DNA of 64,000 nt, taken from the NCBI GenBank assembly GCA_963662175.1, contig OY759225.1:12517601-12581600 (forward strand), given 5' to 3'. Made by a program: the position numbers and the translations under genes. This stretch comes from Aradus depressus. Taxonomy: Eukaryota > Arthropoda > Insecta > Hemiptera > Aradidae. Of the stretch, positions 9,786 to 20,580 are shown in pieces. The number at the start of each line of letters is the position of its first letter. Positions within the stretch are counted from its first letter, which is position 1. The notes under the pieces are model-generated. The model was given only the letters and a program-made list of their open reading frames with translations. It ran no database searches and was not told where the DNA came from.

Positions 9786-9928
9786 TCCTTTTGCTGTAAG
9801 ACTAATTGTAGTCCTATAAAGCCGGAGCGAGTATGTAGTAGTCTATTTATCTTCTTATTACAATTCTATTTTTGATTTGGTAATAAATTTAAATAGTTTG
9901 TTAACGTTTTCTATGTTATTAAAGTTAG

Positions 9929-10580
9929 CTATTGTTTGAAGAAATGTGTTTTCGTTGGATAGTAGTGTCTCATGTTGTCGTATTTTTTGCAGTTAGTGAA
10001 AATGTGGACTACGTCCTCAGTCTCATCGCAGTATTCACAGTTGGGGGATGGTTTTATTTTGATGAGATGTAAGTATTTGTTTGTTCTGGCATGTCCGGTT
10101 CTCAGTCGTGTCAAGTATATGACCTGTTTAGTCGTCAGTGTCTTACTGTGGGGGTGGAACCATGGCTGTCGTTACTGTCTCCTGTACTCTGTAGTGGTAT
10201 TGTCCTTTGGTTTGGGATATGTCAGTATAGTTGGTTTGCCATTCCGTTAGTGTCTGGTGTTGTATGATGGAAAGGGTGTCTTCTAAAGTCAAGTCGGTTC
10301 TGAGTGTCACTGTGTCCTTTTCCGTTCCTCGCTTAGCAAGTTGGTCAGCTCTGTCGTTGTCATTCAAATTGATGTGTCCAGGAATCCATTGAATGTAATA
10401 GTTCTTATCTGACTGGTAAATAGTTGTAGCTATTGTGGAGAGTATGTAGTTCCTTCGAGTTTTGAGGTGAAGGTTGCGTAGTAGTTGGCAGGCGGATTTA
10501 GAGTCGGTCAATATAACTATCTCTTCTGAAGATGTAATACTTTTAGAGTATTCTATGGCCTTTTGGATAGTAATCAGTAG
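9929..10580 (-). pseudogene. Non-LTR retrotransposon RNase H and C-terminal region
   Basis: Minus strand, 5' truncated. From about 10580 it reads QKAIEYSKS... EEIVILTDSKSACQLLRNLH and then YYIQWIPGHINLNDNDRADQ. These are the RNase H motifs: a DSKSA aspartate, and H.NL.DN..AD near the end. After a break it continues MTRLRTGHARTNKYLHLI, ...C.YC.E.EDVVHIF..C..Y, the LINE C-terminal zinc-finger-like tail. This fits an I/R1/Jockey-type element with an RNase H domain. No complete RT is present. Confidence 0.85.
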
Positions 10581-10689
10581 ATATTATAATATAATATAAC
10601 ATTACATTATAAAGTACAGAGGACCTTGGAATCGTAAAATGTAGTTGGAAACTCGTAGGTACTTTCCTAAACTAAAAATTCGAAGGTTT

Positions 10690-10895
10690 TTTACCTGGGT
10701 GGTGAAACAATCTTGAGCATGGCGTCCATTGGATGGGACGTTAAGCGATGGTCCCGAGCCTGTACAATGTCAGGTACTCGTTAAAGACCCCAACCCTAGG
10801 TGAATAAACCTAGATAGGCAGAATTTAGGTCTCCCTTTGTAGAGGCAGTATGCATTCATTCTATCGGGAGTTATCGTGTTCACAGAAAAATTTGT
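10690..10895 (+). repeat. SINE-A body fragment followed by a family C scrap
   Basis: 10690-10845 contains the SINE-A body (gggacgttaagcgatggtcc, then caatgtcaggtactcgtt). 10845-10895 carries the family C phrase attcattctatcgggagtta. Both are partial. 10896-11312 has a 71-codon open frame (10927-11142) that I do not recognise. Confidence 0.7.
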
Positions 10896-11312
10896 TGAAA
10901 ATTCCGTACCGAATGTTTGACAACTGTTGTACTTTGACTTTGTGATTTGTCAATGTGAATTCCAAATTTTTACTCAAAATAGTGTTGGGAGTAAGAAGAA
11001 CGTTGATATGGGTTATGCTAAACGTTTGTGTCTATATCTTGGTGCAACCACTCTCTATGACTCTCATCTGAAGAAGAACAGGCTTCTAAAAGATAGTCTT
11101 GGGAAAATAAGAAGAGACATGGGGACAACGACCCGACGATAAGTGTGAACAGCTGAGTGGAGTGTTCAGAGATAGACATGACATTGTGTAAGTAGCAGAG
11201 GACTGAGAAAATAGATAATAACAATAATATTTAATTATGTTAAACCATAAGATGGTAATATGATACAAGATTCTGAGAGAGGACAAAAGCCTCTACTTAT
11301 AGCTTGTAAATA

Positions 11313-11930
11313 AAAAAAAGAGACACATGGGCAAGAGAACAGCAAAATTGGAGTCGAGCTGACTGTGAAAAAGTCTTATGGACTGACGAGTACAAATTTT
11401 AGATTTTTGGTTCTCGAAGGCGAACATTTGTTCGAAGAACATCAGGTGAGCGATACAAAAATTATTGTATCGTGCTTACATTTGTTTGGTGGTGGCTCTG
11501 TAGTGGTTTGGAGGGAACAGTATTGGCGACTTAGTCAAAATTGAAGTGATCATGAAAAAAGAACAACATAAAAAAATCCTGGAGGAAAAAGCAATTTCTT
11601 GCGGTGAAAGAATAATTGGAGAAATGTTCGTGTTCATGCAGGACAATGATCCAAAACATTCTTCTAGCTATGCAAGAGCTTTCTTGAGCATCCGGTTCAA
11701 CAGGAAAAAATAAACATAATGATTTGGCCACCACAGTCTCCCGTCCTTAACCCAATCGAGCTTTTATGGGATGAGTGGGCTAGGAATGTGAGAAGGTTAG
11801 TCCCAACTAATAAACAGGATCTCTGAAGAATTTTACAGGAGGAATGGAAGAAAATTTCTGCAGAAAAATTGGAGAAACTTATTAAAAGAATGCCTAGAAT
11901 ATGTAGAGCTGTAATAGCTGCCATATCAAC
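11313..11930 (+). pseudogene. Tc1-like transposase relic, catalytic half
   Basis: Several frames together spell a Tc1 catalytic domain: KVLWTDEYKF (first D, W-T-D-E), FVFMQDNDPKH (second D), IMIWPPQSPVLNPIELLWDE (E) and EEWKKISAEKLEKLIKRMPR. Stops and shifts are frequent. The right end is lost where SINE-B begins. Confidence 0.8.
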
Positions 11931-11974
11931 CAATCAGCTAAGTTTAAATTTTTTTTTTTTTTATTTCTGTTTAA

Positions 11975-12175
11975 ATTATATATTTTTTTTTTTTGGTCTT
12001 ACGTACGATGCATATTAGCAATGTCACTGTGTTATTTGCTAATTAACATCCATGGCCCCGGGAGGGAGTTCTATCTTCAAAATTAAACTCATTCCCGGAC
12101 GGGATTCGAACCCGCAAACCATGGTGAATCCCGGACCATCGCGTTACGACATGTCCGAAGGAAGGCTTGCTCAAT
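11975..12175 (-). mobile_element. SINE-B copy
   Basis: Minus-strand SINE with a poly-T start (A tail on the other strand) followed by ggtcttacgtacgatgcat. Its tRNA-like B box is seen as cggacgggattcgaacccgc. Same family as 53524-53741 and 20464-20580. Confidence 0.75.
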
Positions 12176-12275
12176 TTTTTTATTCACCTCACAGATAAAA
12201 AACCTATTTGCCTTGACCGGGTTTTGAATCCGTGATCTTGAGCAGCACACTACCCCTGGGTCACCGACGCTCTAT
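12175..12275 (-). repeat. SINE-A head fragment joined to SINE-B
   Basis: Diverged minus-strand remnant of the SINE-A head: cacctcacagataaaaaacc, then gaccgggttttgaatccgtg. It joins the SINE-B copy directly. 12276-12653 is unassigned sequence. Confidence 0.5.
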
Positions 12276-12654
12276 GTAAGTAAAACTGTTGTTTACTTCT
12301 GTGTTGTTCCTCCCAGCTGATCCTAAAGAGGTGGGGGTAGCGGTGGGGGACTGAATGCTACTCATGGATCACAGCGATTCAAAGAACACCATTGTCCCAA
12401 TCACTGTGATTTAGTAACTGTGATCAACGTTCACTATCCGCCTCTACTGGATGCTGAACCACAGTTTAGTCTCATCTTCTCTCCCTGTCAGTACTACCTA
12501 CAGTACATAACGTACACTACGACATGTAAGCTTTATATCTACTTATCTATCGTATACGTAGACATGTTTTTTATTTCATACTTTGTATAAAATATAATTA
12601 TTTCTTGATTTTCTCATTTTGTTTTCTTAGTCAATTGTCCTTTCGAAATATTAT

Positions 12655-13160
12655 GCGTGCCCCCCCCCCCCCCCCCCCTGGCCAGAGCAAAAAACCAAGA
12701 TAAAAATTAAATAAACTAAAAAAAAAGTTTTTATTAAAAATGGATAACTAAAATGGATAAATGTACATGTACAAAACAAGTCATATTACATTTATTTAAA
12801 TATATATGAATTCGATCATTTCATTTCCTCGCTCAAAATCTTCATTTATGTTATACTTTGTACTCTTAAAGCTGATTTTACATGCGCAGTAAAAATGCAA
12901 AGCGCAGCAGCAGCAAATGCACTCTATTGGATGTGAGTCATTTAATTCTAAAAGCACAGAAACCACAGCGAGCATTTGCTGCTGCTCATGTAAAGTCATC
13001 TTAAGTATTACAGTCAGTGGTTACCTCAGGGGGAGCTTCTAGAGGTCCGAGTCTTCCAAATTATAACAAAAAGTCTGCAACGTTGACCACGGAAACTGCG
13101 GGCTGTGCCCCCGGGAGTCTATACCCCCCACCCTCGTAGTCTAACTTTGTCCCTCCCATC
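12655..13160. mobile_element. Non-autonomous hAT-like element, copy 1, with nested MITE
   Basis: Starts at a C tract followed by ctggccagagcaaaaaacc and runs to a G/C-rich end (gggctgtgcccccgggagtc ... ccccccaccctcgtag). It matches 34239-34822 along most of its length. The ends have the CAGGGGC/gtagcc-style composition usual for hAT-derived MITEs. Inside, 12872-13002 is a nested inverted-repeat element. Confidence 0.65.
12872..13002. mobile_element. Nested short MITE (copy 1)
   Basis: Inverted ends gctgattttacatgcgcag and, on the other side, catgtaaagtcatcttaag enclose GCAGCAGCAGCAAATGC and its complement around a core ctattggatgtgagtcattt. The same nested element sits at the same place in copy 2 (34528-34653). 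Confidence 0.65.
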
Positions 13161-14311
13161 TCTACAAACATTTCAATTAATTAATTTATTCTTCATCAGG
13201 GGTGAATAGCAATTAATAATATATATATGTACGAATCGCTGATCAAGAAAAAAAGTTTTAGGTTTCAGACAAAAAAAAATGGGAAAAAACGGGCAATTGT
13301 TTTCCCAAAATTTCTATATATTTCACGATTCGGGAGTTGTACAAAATTGAAAAAAGTGTCAATCAATAGGATATGTTTCAGTCTACAATTATGGTATTAG
13401 GAGACTTTGTCGTGTCTGTAGTCGTTTCAGAGCAAATTTCAAAATTATATTGCTCTCGTAGTATCATTTTCATGACACATTTACTGAGTAATGAAACATT
13501 TATGGTAGATAATTTTATGTTCTGTAATTTTAATCCGTACTTTCTTTTGTGTATCAATAGAAAAACACTAAAAGTAGATTTATATATATATACATTCTGT
13601 CGAAATTTTCGAGTTTTGAGATTTTGGTATCAGTGGAATCAGAAAAAATAGTTCTATTTAGCTAAATAATTACAAAAAAATAAAAAAAATTATAAAATAT
13701 AAATATTTACTATTATTCACGAGAACTAGTTACTGCTTTTGAAAACCTGCATGGCTGTGCTAAGTTGAAAAGCAGTACGAAAAAATTAAAAAGTTACTGC
13801 CATTTCTCCCAAGTATGAGACTAGACTTTTGTCTTAAAACAATATTAAAAGTGAACAGAGCATTCTGACATGAGACGCTAAAGACTTCAACCCTTAATTT
13901 CAGAGTTACTGCCTTTCGCCTTTTGGCGGCAGTATAGCACTGAAACATAACGTATACTCTTGGTATGGAGTCACTCTGGATAATATCTCTTGGCCAATTA
14001 CGATCAATCCACATTCTTTATGTTAGATTTAATGTCATTGTGAAGGTCAGAAGTACAAGAACTAAGGAATGTCACATTTTAAGCACGAAGAGAATGTCCC
14101 TGGGTGCCTTTTCCCAGAGACACTGCACAGAACAGAGACGGGGCCTCCCCCTAGAAATGTTCTACAATGCCCCCTTCCCACTTCAAACGGATAAGTGAGA
14201 TTCGTAAGCTTTTCTTAAAGAAGATAAACAAAAATTTTTATCCGGATAAGCCAGGCATTTTCATTTTTACGAAGTATATAGGAAGTTATCTAATCAGTCG
14301 GAAATTCGAGT
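13161..14311. other. Unassigned spacer
   Basis: About 1.15 kb. Open frames are short and AT-driven. No repeat shared with the rest of the window was seen. Confidence 0.5.
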
Positions 14312-14655
14312 GCGCCGGTAGCTCAGTGGTATGCGTGCTTGACTTCTGACCTCAAGAACGTGGGTTCGTAACCCGAATGAGGCTCTTAGTTTATTTTATC
14401 TGGGAGGTAAAAATAAACTTAAGCACGCCGTCCTTCGAATGGAACGTTAAGCAATGGTCCCGAGCCTGTACGATGTCAGGTACTCGTTAAAGACCCCTGC
14501 CCTAGATGAATAAAAATTTAGGTTAGGCAAAATTTAAGACTCCCACAGTAGGGTCGGGCTCATGTCCACCAGAGTGACGAAAGAGCGCTCTGGTAGTAGG
14601 CGATATGACCTCATAGTTAAAGCCCGGGCATGAGTCATAAAACCTAACCTAACCT
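14312..14655 (+). mobile_element. SINE-A, near full length
   Basis: Contains the whole tRNA-like head (gcgccggtagctcagtggta with A box; gtgggttcgtaacccg as B box), the body, and the tail aaaacctaacctaacct. These are RNA polymerase III internal promoter elements. The copy is diverged at a few positions from 31552-31898. Confidence 0.9.
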
Positions 14656-14732
14656 CAGTCGGAAACTCAGATGAGTTATCACCAGAATTTCGAGTTTTCC
14701 GGCCATTTGATTTAAAAAATGAAAAAAAAAAA

Positions 14733-14897
14733 GTCATTGGTGATTTACCGGCAATGTACTTCCCCAGAACGAATTAGTCAATTAATTTTTCGAGCTAATC
14801 TTCAAAAGTTGAATTACATAGAGGCTCCTAAATCCTCAAACTAAATTCTGTATCGATACATTCATTACATGGGCAGTTATTGAGGTTTTGAGTTAAC
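14733..14897 (+). repeat. Family C, 5' part
   Basis: Contains the family C start phrase (caatgtacttccccagaac) and then atacattcattacatgggca. Truncated. 14898-15063 has nothing assigned. Confidence 0.65.
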
Positions 14898-15063
14898 CCT
14901 TAGCTACACGCGCCGCGGCGTACCGCATTTGTACGAAGATTGAAATAGCTCGGTAAATACAAGCCAATCACGATTCCCGCTTTGAGTATTCATAGTTCAG
15001 GAAATCGCTCACAGGTTGCGCTATCGTAAGTCACGTAATTATCATTTGTCAGTCTGTTATATA

Positions 15064-15808
15064 CAGTAAAAATCGTTTATAAGAACATCCAAGGGACCGT
15101 CTGAACTTCGTCCGATAGTTGCTATATCCGGTAATCAATTTTTTTCTGTTTAATTATCGATTCATTTTTTGAAAGTTGAAGCCTCTTTCGTCTGGAACTA
15201 CTTTTAAGGGGTTGAAATTAGCAACCGCATTTAGTAACAACAGTTTTGCAAAATCATTTTTTTTTCTTGCAAAACTGGTCCATTTATCGGAATGTTTGCA
15301 CTCCTTTGAACCTTGAACCACTGCAACAGAGCTTTTTCGACATCACCATGAGAACTTGTACGAATTTTTTTCCTGCTGGTACGATCGTTTTCGAATTCTT
15401 CTTTTCATTTTTGACGGTTCTTTAAAATGTTTGAAATGGTTGCCTGACTCACCTTTAGTTCATTCGACAAAGCTCAATTTTCCAAAGACAACAGAGAACT
15501 GAGAGCGAATGTGTAGTCAGAAAATAATGTAAACAACGACGGAAATTGATTACTATTTTCGTAGAATATTTTATGTCTGAACTCCTCTTTCGAGGGATTT
15601 GTTTTCTCATGAAGTTCTTATAAAAGGTTTGTTTTCTCAGAAATTCATTAACTTTAGGTTACTAAAAGCGATATGTTCTTACTAACGATGTTCTTATAAC
15701 CAGATATTTTTTACATTAAGTTGCATTAAAGCTGGCCGGGAACTAGAAATTTCGTTGTTATAATCGATATGTTTTTACAACCGGTGTTCTTTTAAACGAT
15801 TTTTACTG
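15064..15808 (-). mobile_element. Tigger/pogo-type relic
   Basis: Flanked by TA, with inverted ends CAGTAAAAATCGTTTATAAG and its diverged complement (cttttaaacgatttttactg). On the minus strand, broken frames read like a CENP-B/Tigger DNA-binding region: NELKVSQATISNILKNRQK, then RTSSHGDVEKALLQWFKVQR. Only the N-terminal HTH/CENPB part remains, with no DDE domain. Confidence 0.8.
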
Positions 15809-15957
15809 TACATAACTTCCCCTATACTTCGTATTGCTTTAGCTCCCAGCTGGCGTTAATTACATTTTGCTGGCGTCGTGATTCTTATCAAAAACAGCTA
15901 ATTAATGCTTGCTGGATCCGTAAATGTACATTCAGTTTGAAATATCTCTCCGTCAAA

Positions 15958-16101
15958 CATGACTCGTCAGCAGAACCCTTCTCAAAGCTCTGGCAACAGT
16001 GAAAGACCCCCGAAGAAAGAAAGGATTGAAAACGATTTTTTTAAAAGGAGGTTGGAAGATGTGGTAGAGGAGAAAAAAAAAACACCCAAACAAATATTTT
16101 A
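15958..16101 (+). other. Small open frame, unrecognised
   Basis: ATG 15958 opens 47 codons, MTRQQNPSQSSGNSERPPKK... ending KTPKQIF. It has a polar Ser/Gln start and a basic remainder. Composition is coding-like but there is no recognised family and no splice context. It could be a fragment of a processed gene. It is followed by a G12 tract. Confidence 0.2.
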
Positions 16102-16303
16102 GTGGTCCTAAAGGAGGCGTTCTTTGAGGGGGGGGGGGGGAGCAGTAAAAAATGCCAGGATGGTTTTTGATTGAAGACATCTGGCGAGGCGAGGGATGGA
16201 GCATATGGAAGCTGAGCAGCGTCTCAAGTCTCAAGTGCGAGCACTATATCTGGGATAAAGGTCAAGTAGTTGAACTAGCAAGACACATCTCATCCATGCA
16301 GGC

Positions 16304-17130
16304 CTGAACTAGGAAAACTAAATTTGAAACATATATAGGATAGCATAAATAGCTTAAAGTTTCTGAACTAGGAAAACTAAATTAGAAAAATATATGGGAT
16401 AGCTTAGTGTAACTCAAATAGCTTAAAGTTTCTAAACTAGGAAAACGAAATTGGAAAAATATATGGGATAGCTTAAGGTTGCTCAATTAGCTTAAGGTTT
16501 CTGAACTAGGGAAAATAAATTTAAAAAATATATGGGATAGCTTAATGTAGCTCAAATAGCTTAAAGTTTCTAAACTAGGAAAACGAAATTGGAAAAATAT
16601 ATGGGATAGCTTAAGGAAGCTCAATTAGCTTAAGGTTACTGAACTAGGGAAAATAAATTGAAAAAATATATGGGATAGCTTAAGGTAGCTCAAATAGCTT
16701 AAAGTTTCTGAACTAGGGAAACGAAATTGGAAAAATATATGGGATAGCTTAAGGAAGCTCAATTAGCTTAAGGTTTCTGAACTAGGGAAAATAAATTGAA
16801 AAAATATATGGGATAGCTTAAGGTAGCTCAAATAGCTTAAAGTTTCTGAACTAGGGAAACGAAATTGGAAAAATATATGGAATAGGTAGCTTAAGTTAGC
16901 TCAAATAGCTTAAAGTAGTCCCTGGACTAGGAAAGAAAAATTGGGAAATATTTGGGATAGCTTAAGGTAGCTCAAATAGCTTAAAGTAGTCCCTGAACTA
17001 GGAAAACAAGATCGGAAAAATGAATGAGTATACTTAAAGTAGCTCAAATAGCTTAACGTAGTCCCTGAACTGCGAAAACAAAATTGGATAAATTTATCGG
17101 ATAGCTAAAAGTAATCTCTGAATTTCGAGG
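16304..17130 (+). repeat. 69-bp tandem array with dimeric higher-order pattern
   Basis: About 12 units of about 69 bp built on gaactaggaaaacgaaattg...atatgggatagctt...aatagcttaaagtttct. In the middle, units alternate between an 'aaggtagctcaaatagcttaaag' type and an 'aaggaagctcaattagcttaagg' type, giving 138-bp dimers. Edge units are shorter and more diverged. This is the usual pattern of unequal-crossover decay in a satellite. Confidence 0.9.
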
Positions 17131-18238
17131 ACCGTCCCCTAATATGAAGTCCAGGACTGAGCCAAATATACAATTTGTTAAGTTTATTTATTTAAATAAT
17201 ATTTCCATAAATAATATTACAAACGAAAAGATAAATTTAGATTTAATATTTTCATGATTCGATAAATTTAAATTTAATTTAGAAGAGATACGAGTAGGTC
17301 TATGTATTTACATTATCTATGTAGAAGAATAACAATAATTTAGCGTGAATATACAAATAAGAAAAATAACAATATAATAACATTGAATAGAAAATAGAAA
17401 GTTAAATCTAAACAACACCCATTTATAAACTTAATACAATAAGAATAATATATAATACAATAAAAAATAAATTAATGAGACAAAGTTATTGAAAAAAAAT
17501 ATATATATATATAAAAATACTATTATAAAAAAAATAATAAATTTAAGGATGAGTGGAACAAAAAATAATGTATTTAATAATACAATATAGACTATAAAGT
17601 TTAAAGTAATGAAATATTGCAAAGTTGACATAATAAATCAATATGAAATAATAATAATTGTAAATGAATTAAACAATAAAAATGGTTAAATCCGAAAATG
17701 GAGGTAATATTTATATGGGTAATGAATAGGTACTATGAACAATGAAAACAAAGATATTTAAGTTAATTTAGACTAAAAGGAAAAATATATAAATAATTAT
17801 ATAGAGAACTATATCATGTTTACAGACATTGAACAGCCAAATTAATATAGAAAAAAACTTGATAATAACATACATACTAGATATAGATAATACTTAAATA
17901 AAGTGTGTATATATATATATATATATATATACATGTCGCCTTATGTCGTTGGTAAAGTAAAAACCAATATATGTTGGTTTTATGATTATGTATCATAGAT
18001 CCAGGCGCCAGTGATCTAAGATAGTGTGTTAATAACATATTTCTGAACCGCAGAGAGTATGACTGAACCTCTGGATATAAACTGAACCTAATTGAAGTAC
18101 TGGAAGTCGTAATAACATTTTATTACTTCAGTGAGTACTGTTATGGAAGGCCAATTGTGCAAGAAATACTCCAGGGAGATACTGAAAATAGACTCAACTT
18201 TATCGACAAAGAAATGAACGTGGAAATATGAGCAGATT
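17131..18238. other. Very AT-rich spacer with (TA)n
   Basis: Over 80% A+T by eye, no credible ORF. A TA microsatellite is at about 17905-17932. Confidence 0.6.
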
Positions 18239-18410
18239 ATATCTATGATCATAGGGAATAAATTGGTAAGTCTAAATTCGTAACTTTTCAGGGCAGCACT
18301 TTTTTACTTATGCATTTATCTTATAAATCCAGTTTTTGAAATAAATAAATTATGTTTGCATCATTATTAATCATACACCTTCTAAATCTATAGGAGTGAA
18401 TGAAGATATT
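18239..18410 (+). mobile_element. Family V MITE fragment
   Basis: Begins atctatgatcatagggaat and matches the first 170 bp of 37063-37614, ending at ggagtgaatgaa. Confidence 0.8.
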
Positions 18411-20183
18411 TTTTTTAGGGCCCTTTTCGAAAACTACTGTAGAAATCAAAATTTAGTAAAACAAAAAAAAGATAAATTTCTACAGGAATGTGGTAATTTA
18501 TTGTTTATTTAATTATTATTTATATATTTATTTAACGTAAACATTTTTTTATTTACCACACTATAATTTTATAACACACATAGACATCATTTTTGGAATC
18601 AGGGTGTCAGAAAACATTAAATTCCATTGTAAACAACAACCTGTTACATAACTTCCCCTACACTTTGTATAGCAAGTGATGTAAAAATAACTGCTTACAC
18701 ATAACCAGTTATATCTTAAAGACGTCTTACTAATTGCTTTACTTGATGAAACGAGCTTTAAATGTATTGGACGATTTATGAATTCTGTTTATTAACAGAG
18801 ATGTTTACGATTGTGATAACTCTTAATAAATTAACAAAATGTACACTATAATTCATTATGAATCTGATGTCGTCAACAATGAAAGGGTTTAGAATGGAAT
18901 GTGCAACTTGTAGATAGCCTGCCTGTTTCAGTCGCAGTCTACATAATTACTGGAATGCTTTGTTGAGTCGAAAATAAGAAAACAAAGTCCGGAAATGCTG
19001 TTTTAAAAATGTATTCAGAGAAAAAAAAACTTTTTTTTTCTAGCTAATTAAACTGTGTGTGCGGGTCCTTGAACACGATAACTCTAGATAGAATGAATAT
19101 ATCGATACAAAATTTTATATGTGTATTCAGTTCTTTCTAAATTGGCCGAAGGGAAGGTGTGATGTAAAAAATTTACAAACAATAATATTATTAATATATA
19201 ATAAAATCAATTATTATTATTTGTATAAAAACAGCTGTTAGGAGTGAAGTAACTTAATTAGTGAATAAATATATGAAGATGGACTAGTCGCATTTTGTTT
19301 TAAAACGAAATGTGAACAACCAATGAATGGAGAACAAAAAACGACGATCAGCTGTTTTAAATAGTTAGAAACCGCCTAAGTTGTGTTGTGGAAGTGGACA
19401 GTCTAGAGAGAGAAGTGTTTTTAGGGTTAAGGTGTAGTGAACCAGTCAGAGTGAGAGAAGATTATAACATTGGAAGTACGTAAAAGTGAAAAGGTACTTT
19501 TTATTTATATGTATATATGCCCAAAATATAAACGAATTATAAATAGTGGCCACTAGAAAACAGAAAAAAAATACTGATATAGTTTTAATTAATTAATTTG
19601 TAAGATTTCTTTTTGTATGATAATTTCATTTTTTTATTTTTAAATATTTAGTTAACCAATTTATAATGTAGGTTAAGATAAATAAATCCAATACTTGTTC
19701 CCTTATTATATTCTATTAGTTTCCCTGTGAACCCGGTAAGATAATTTGTACCTTTCGATTAGATTTAACATTTTTGCAAAAGGAAAACAAGACGGCATCC
19801 CTTTAGTAGAAATCCAAATGAAAAATTTGTTAATTGAATTTTTTTTAAATACGTGCTCTTTCTTCAAAATTGCACGTCTTGAACTTTTGATATTTTTTTA
19901 GGGTCCTTTTCGGAAATTACTGTAGAAATCAGAATTTAGTAGACCAGCTACAATTTCTACAGGAAATGTGATATTATTTATTATTTGTTTATTAATTTTT
20001 ATTTTTATTATTAATCAAATTATCACAAAGGAGAGGTTAAACGTTTTTAACTGACCTTATAATGAATGTATTGACATGAAAAATATGTAAACTCGAAGCA
20101 TTGTAAGGACGAAACTTCTTAAATCGGGTGTTATTGGGAGTTTTGACTTCAATCCCCTACATTATCATGGTCTAAATGACATG
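18411..20183. other. Spacer with scraps of dispersed repeats
   Basis: 18412-18500 and 19890-19985 are copies of a short repeat (ttttagggcccttttcgaaa ... taaatttctacaggaa) seen again inverted at 40020-40085. 18575-18680 and 19040-19165 are family C pieces. A stretch at about 19330-19500, less AT-rich, ends gaaaaggtactt and could be a non-coding first exon, but nothing proves it. Confidence 0.5.
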
Positions 20184-20434
20184 AAGTTTATTTTATCTGG
20201 GAGGTAAAATAAACTTAAGGACGCCATCCTTCGGATGGTACGTTAAGCGATGGTCCCGAGCCAGTACGATGTCAGGTACCTACTTGTTAAAGACCCCCAC
20301 CCTAGGTAAAAAAAATTTAGAACGCCCATAGTAGAGTCGGGCTTAGGTCCACTAGAGTGACGAAAGAACGCTCTGGTAGTAGGCGATATGACCTCGTAGT
20401 TAAACCCCGGACATGAGTTATAACTAACTAATTA
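20184..20434 (+). repeat. SINE-A, head missing
   Basis: Starts at gtttattttatctgggaggt and runs to the tail gttataactaactaa. The tRNA-like head is absent. Confidence 0.85.
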
Positions 20435-20463
20435 TGGTCTCAAATCAAGAATGTTCTTTGGGG

Positions 20464-20580
20464 CTATGGCAGCCGTGCGGACTAAAGTGTAGGGCTTTGG
20501 TCGCATGACCTCATCATGGTTGCGGGTTCGAATCCCGTCCGGGAGAGAGTTCTATTTCGTAGATATAGATGTTGTAAATA
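20464..20580 (+). mobile_element. SINE-B head
   Basis: Plus-strand copy with tggcagccgtgcggactaaa (A-box region) and gttgcgggttcgaatcccgt (B box), followed by the SINE-B body start (agttctatttcgtagata). Confidence 0.75.

Noticed and set aside
19330..19500. Promoter or non-coding first exon
   Set aside because: Composition changes and a donor-like gaaaag|gtac is present, but there is no core promoter pattern or downstream exon to support it.
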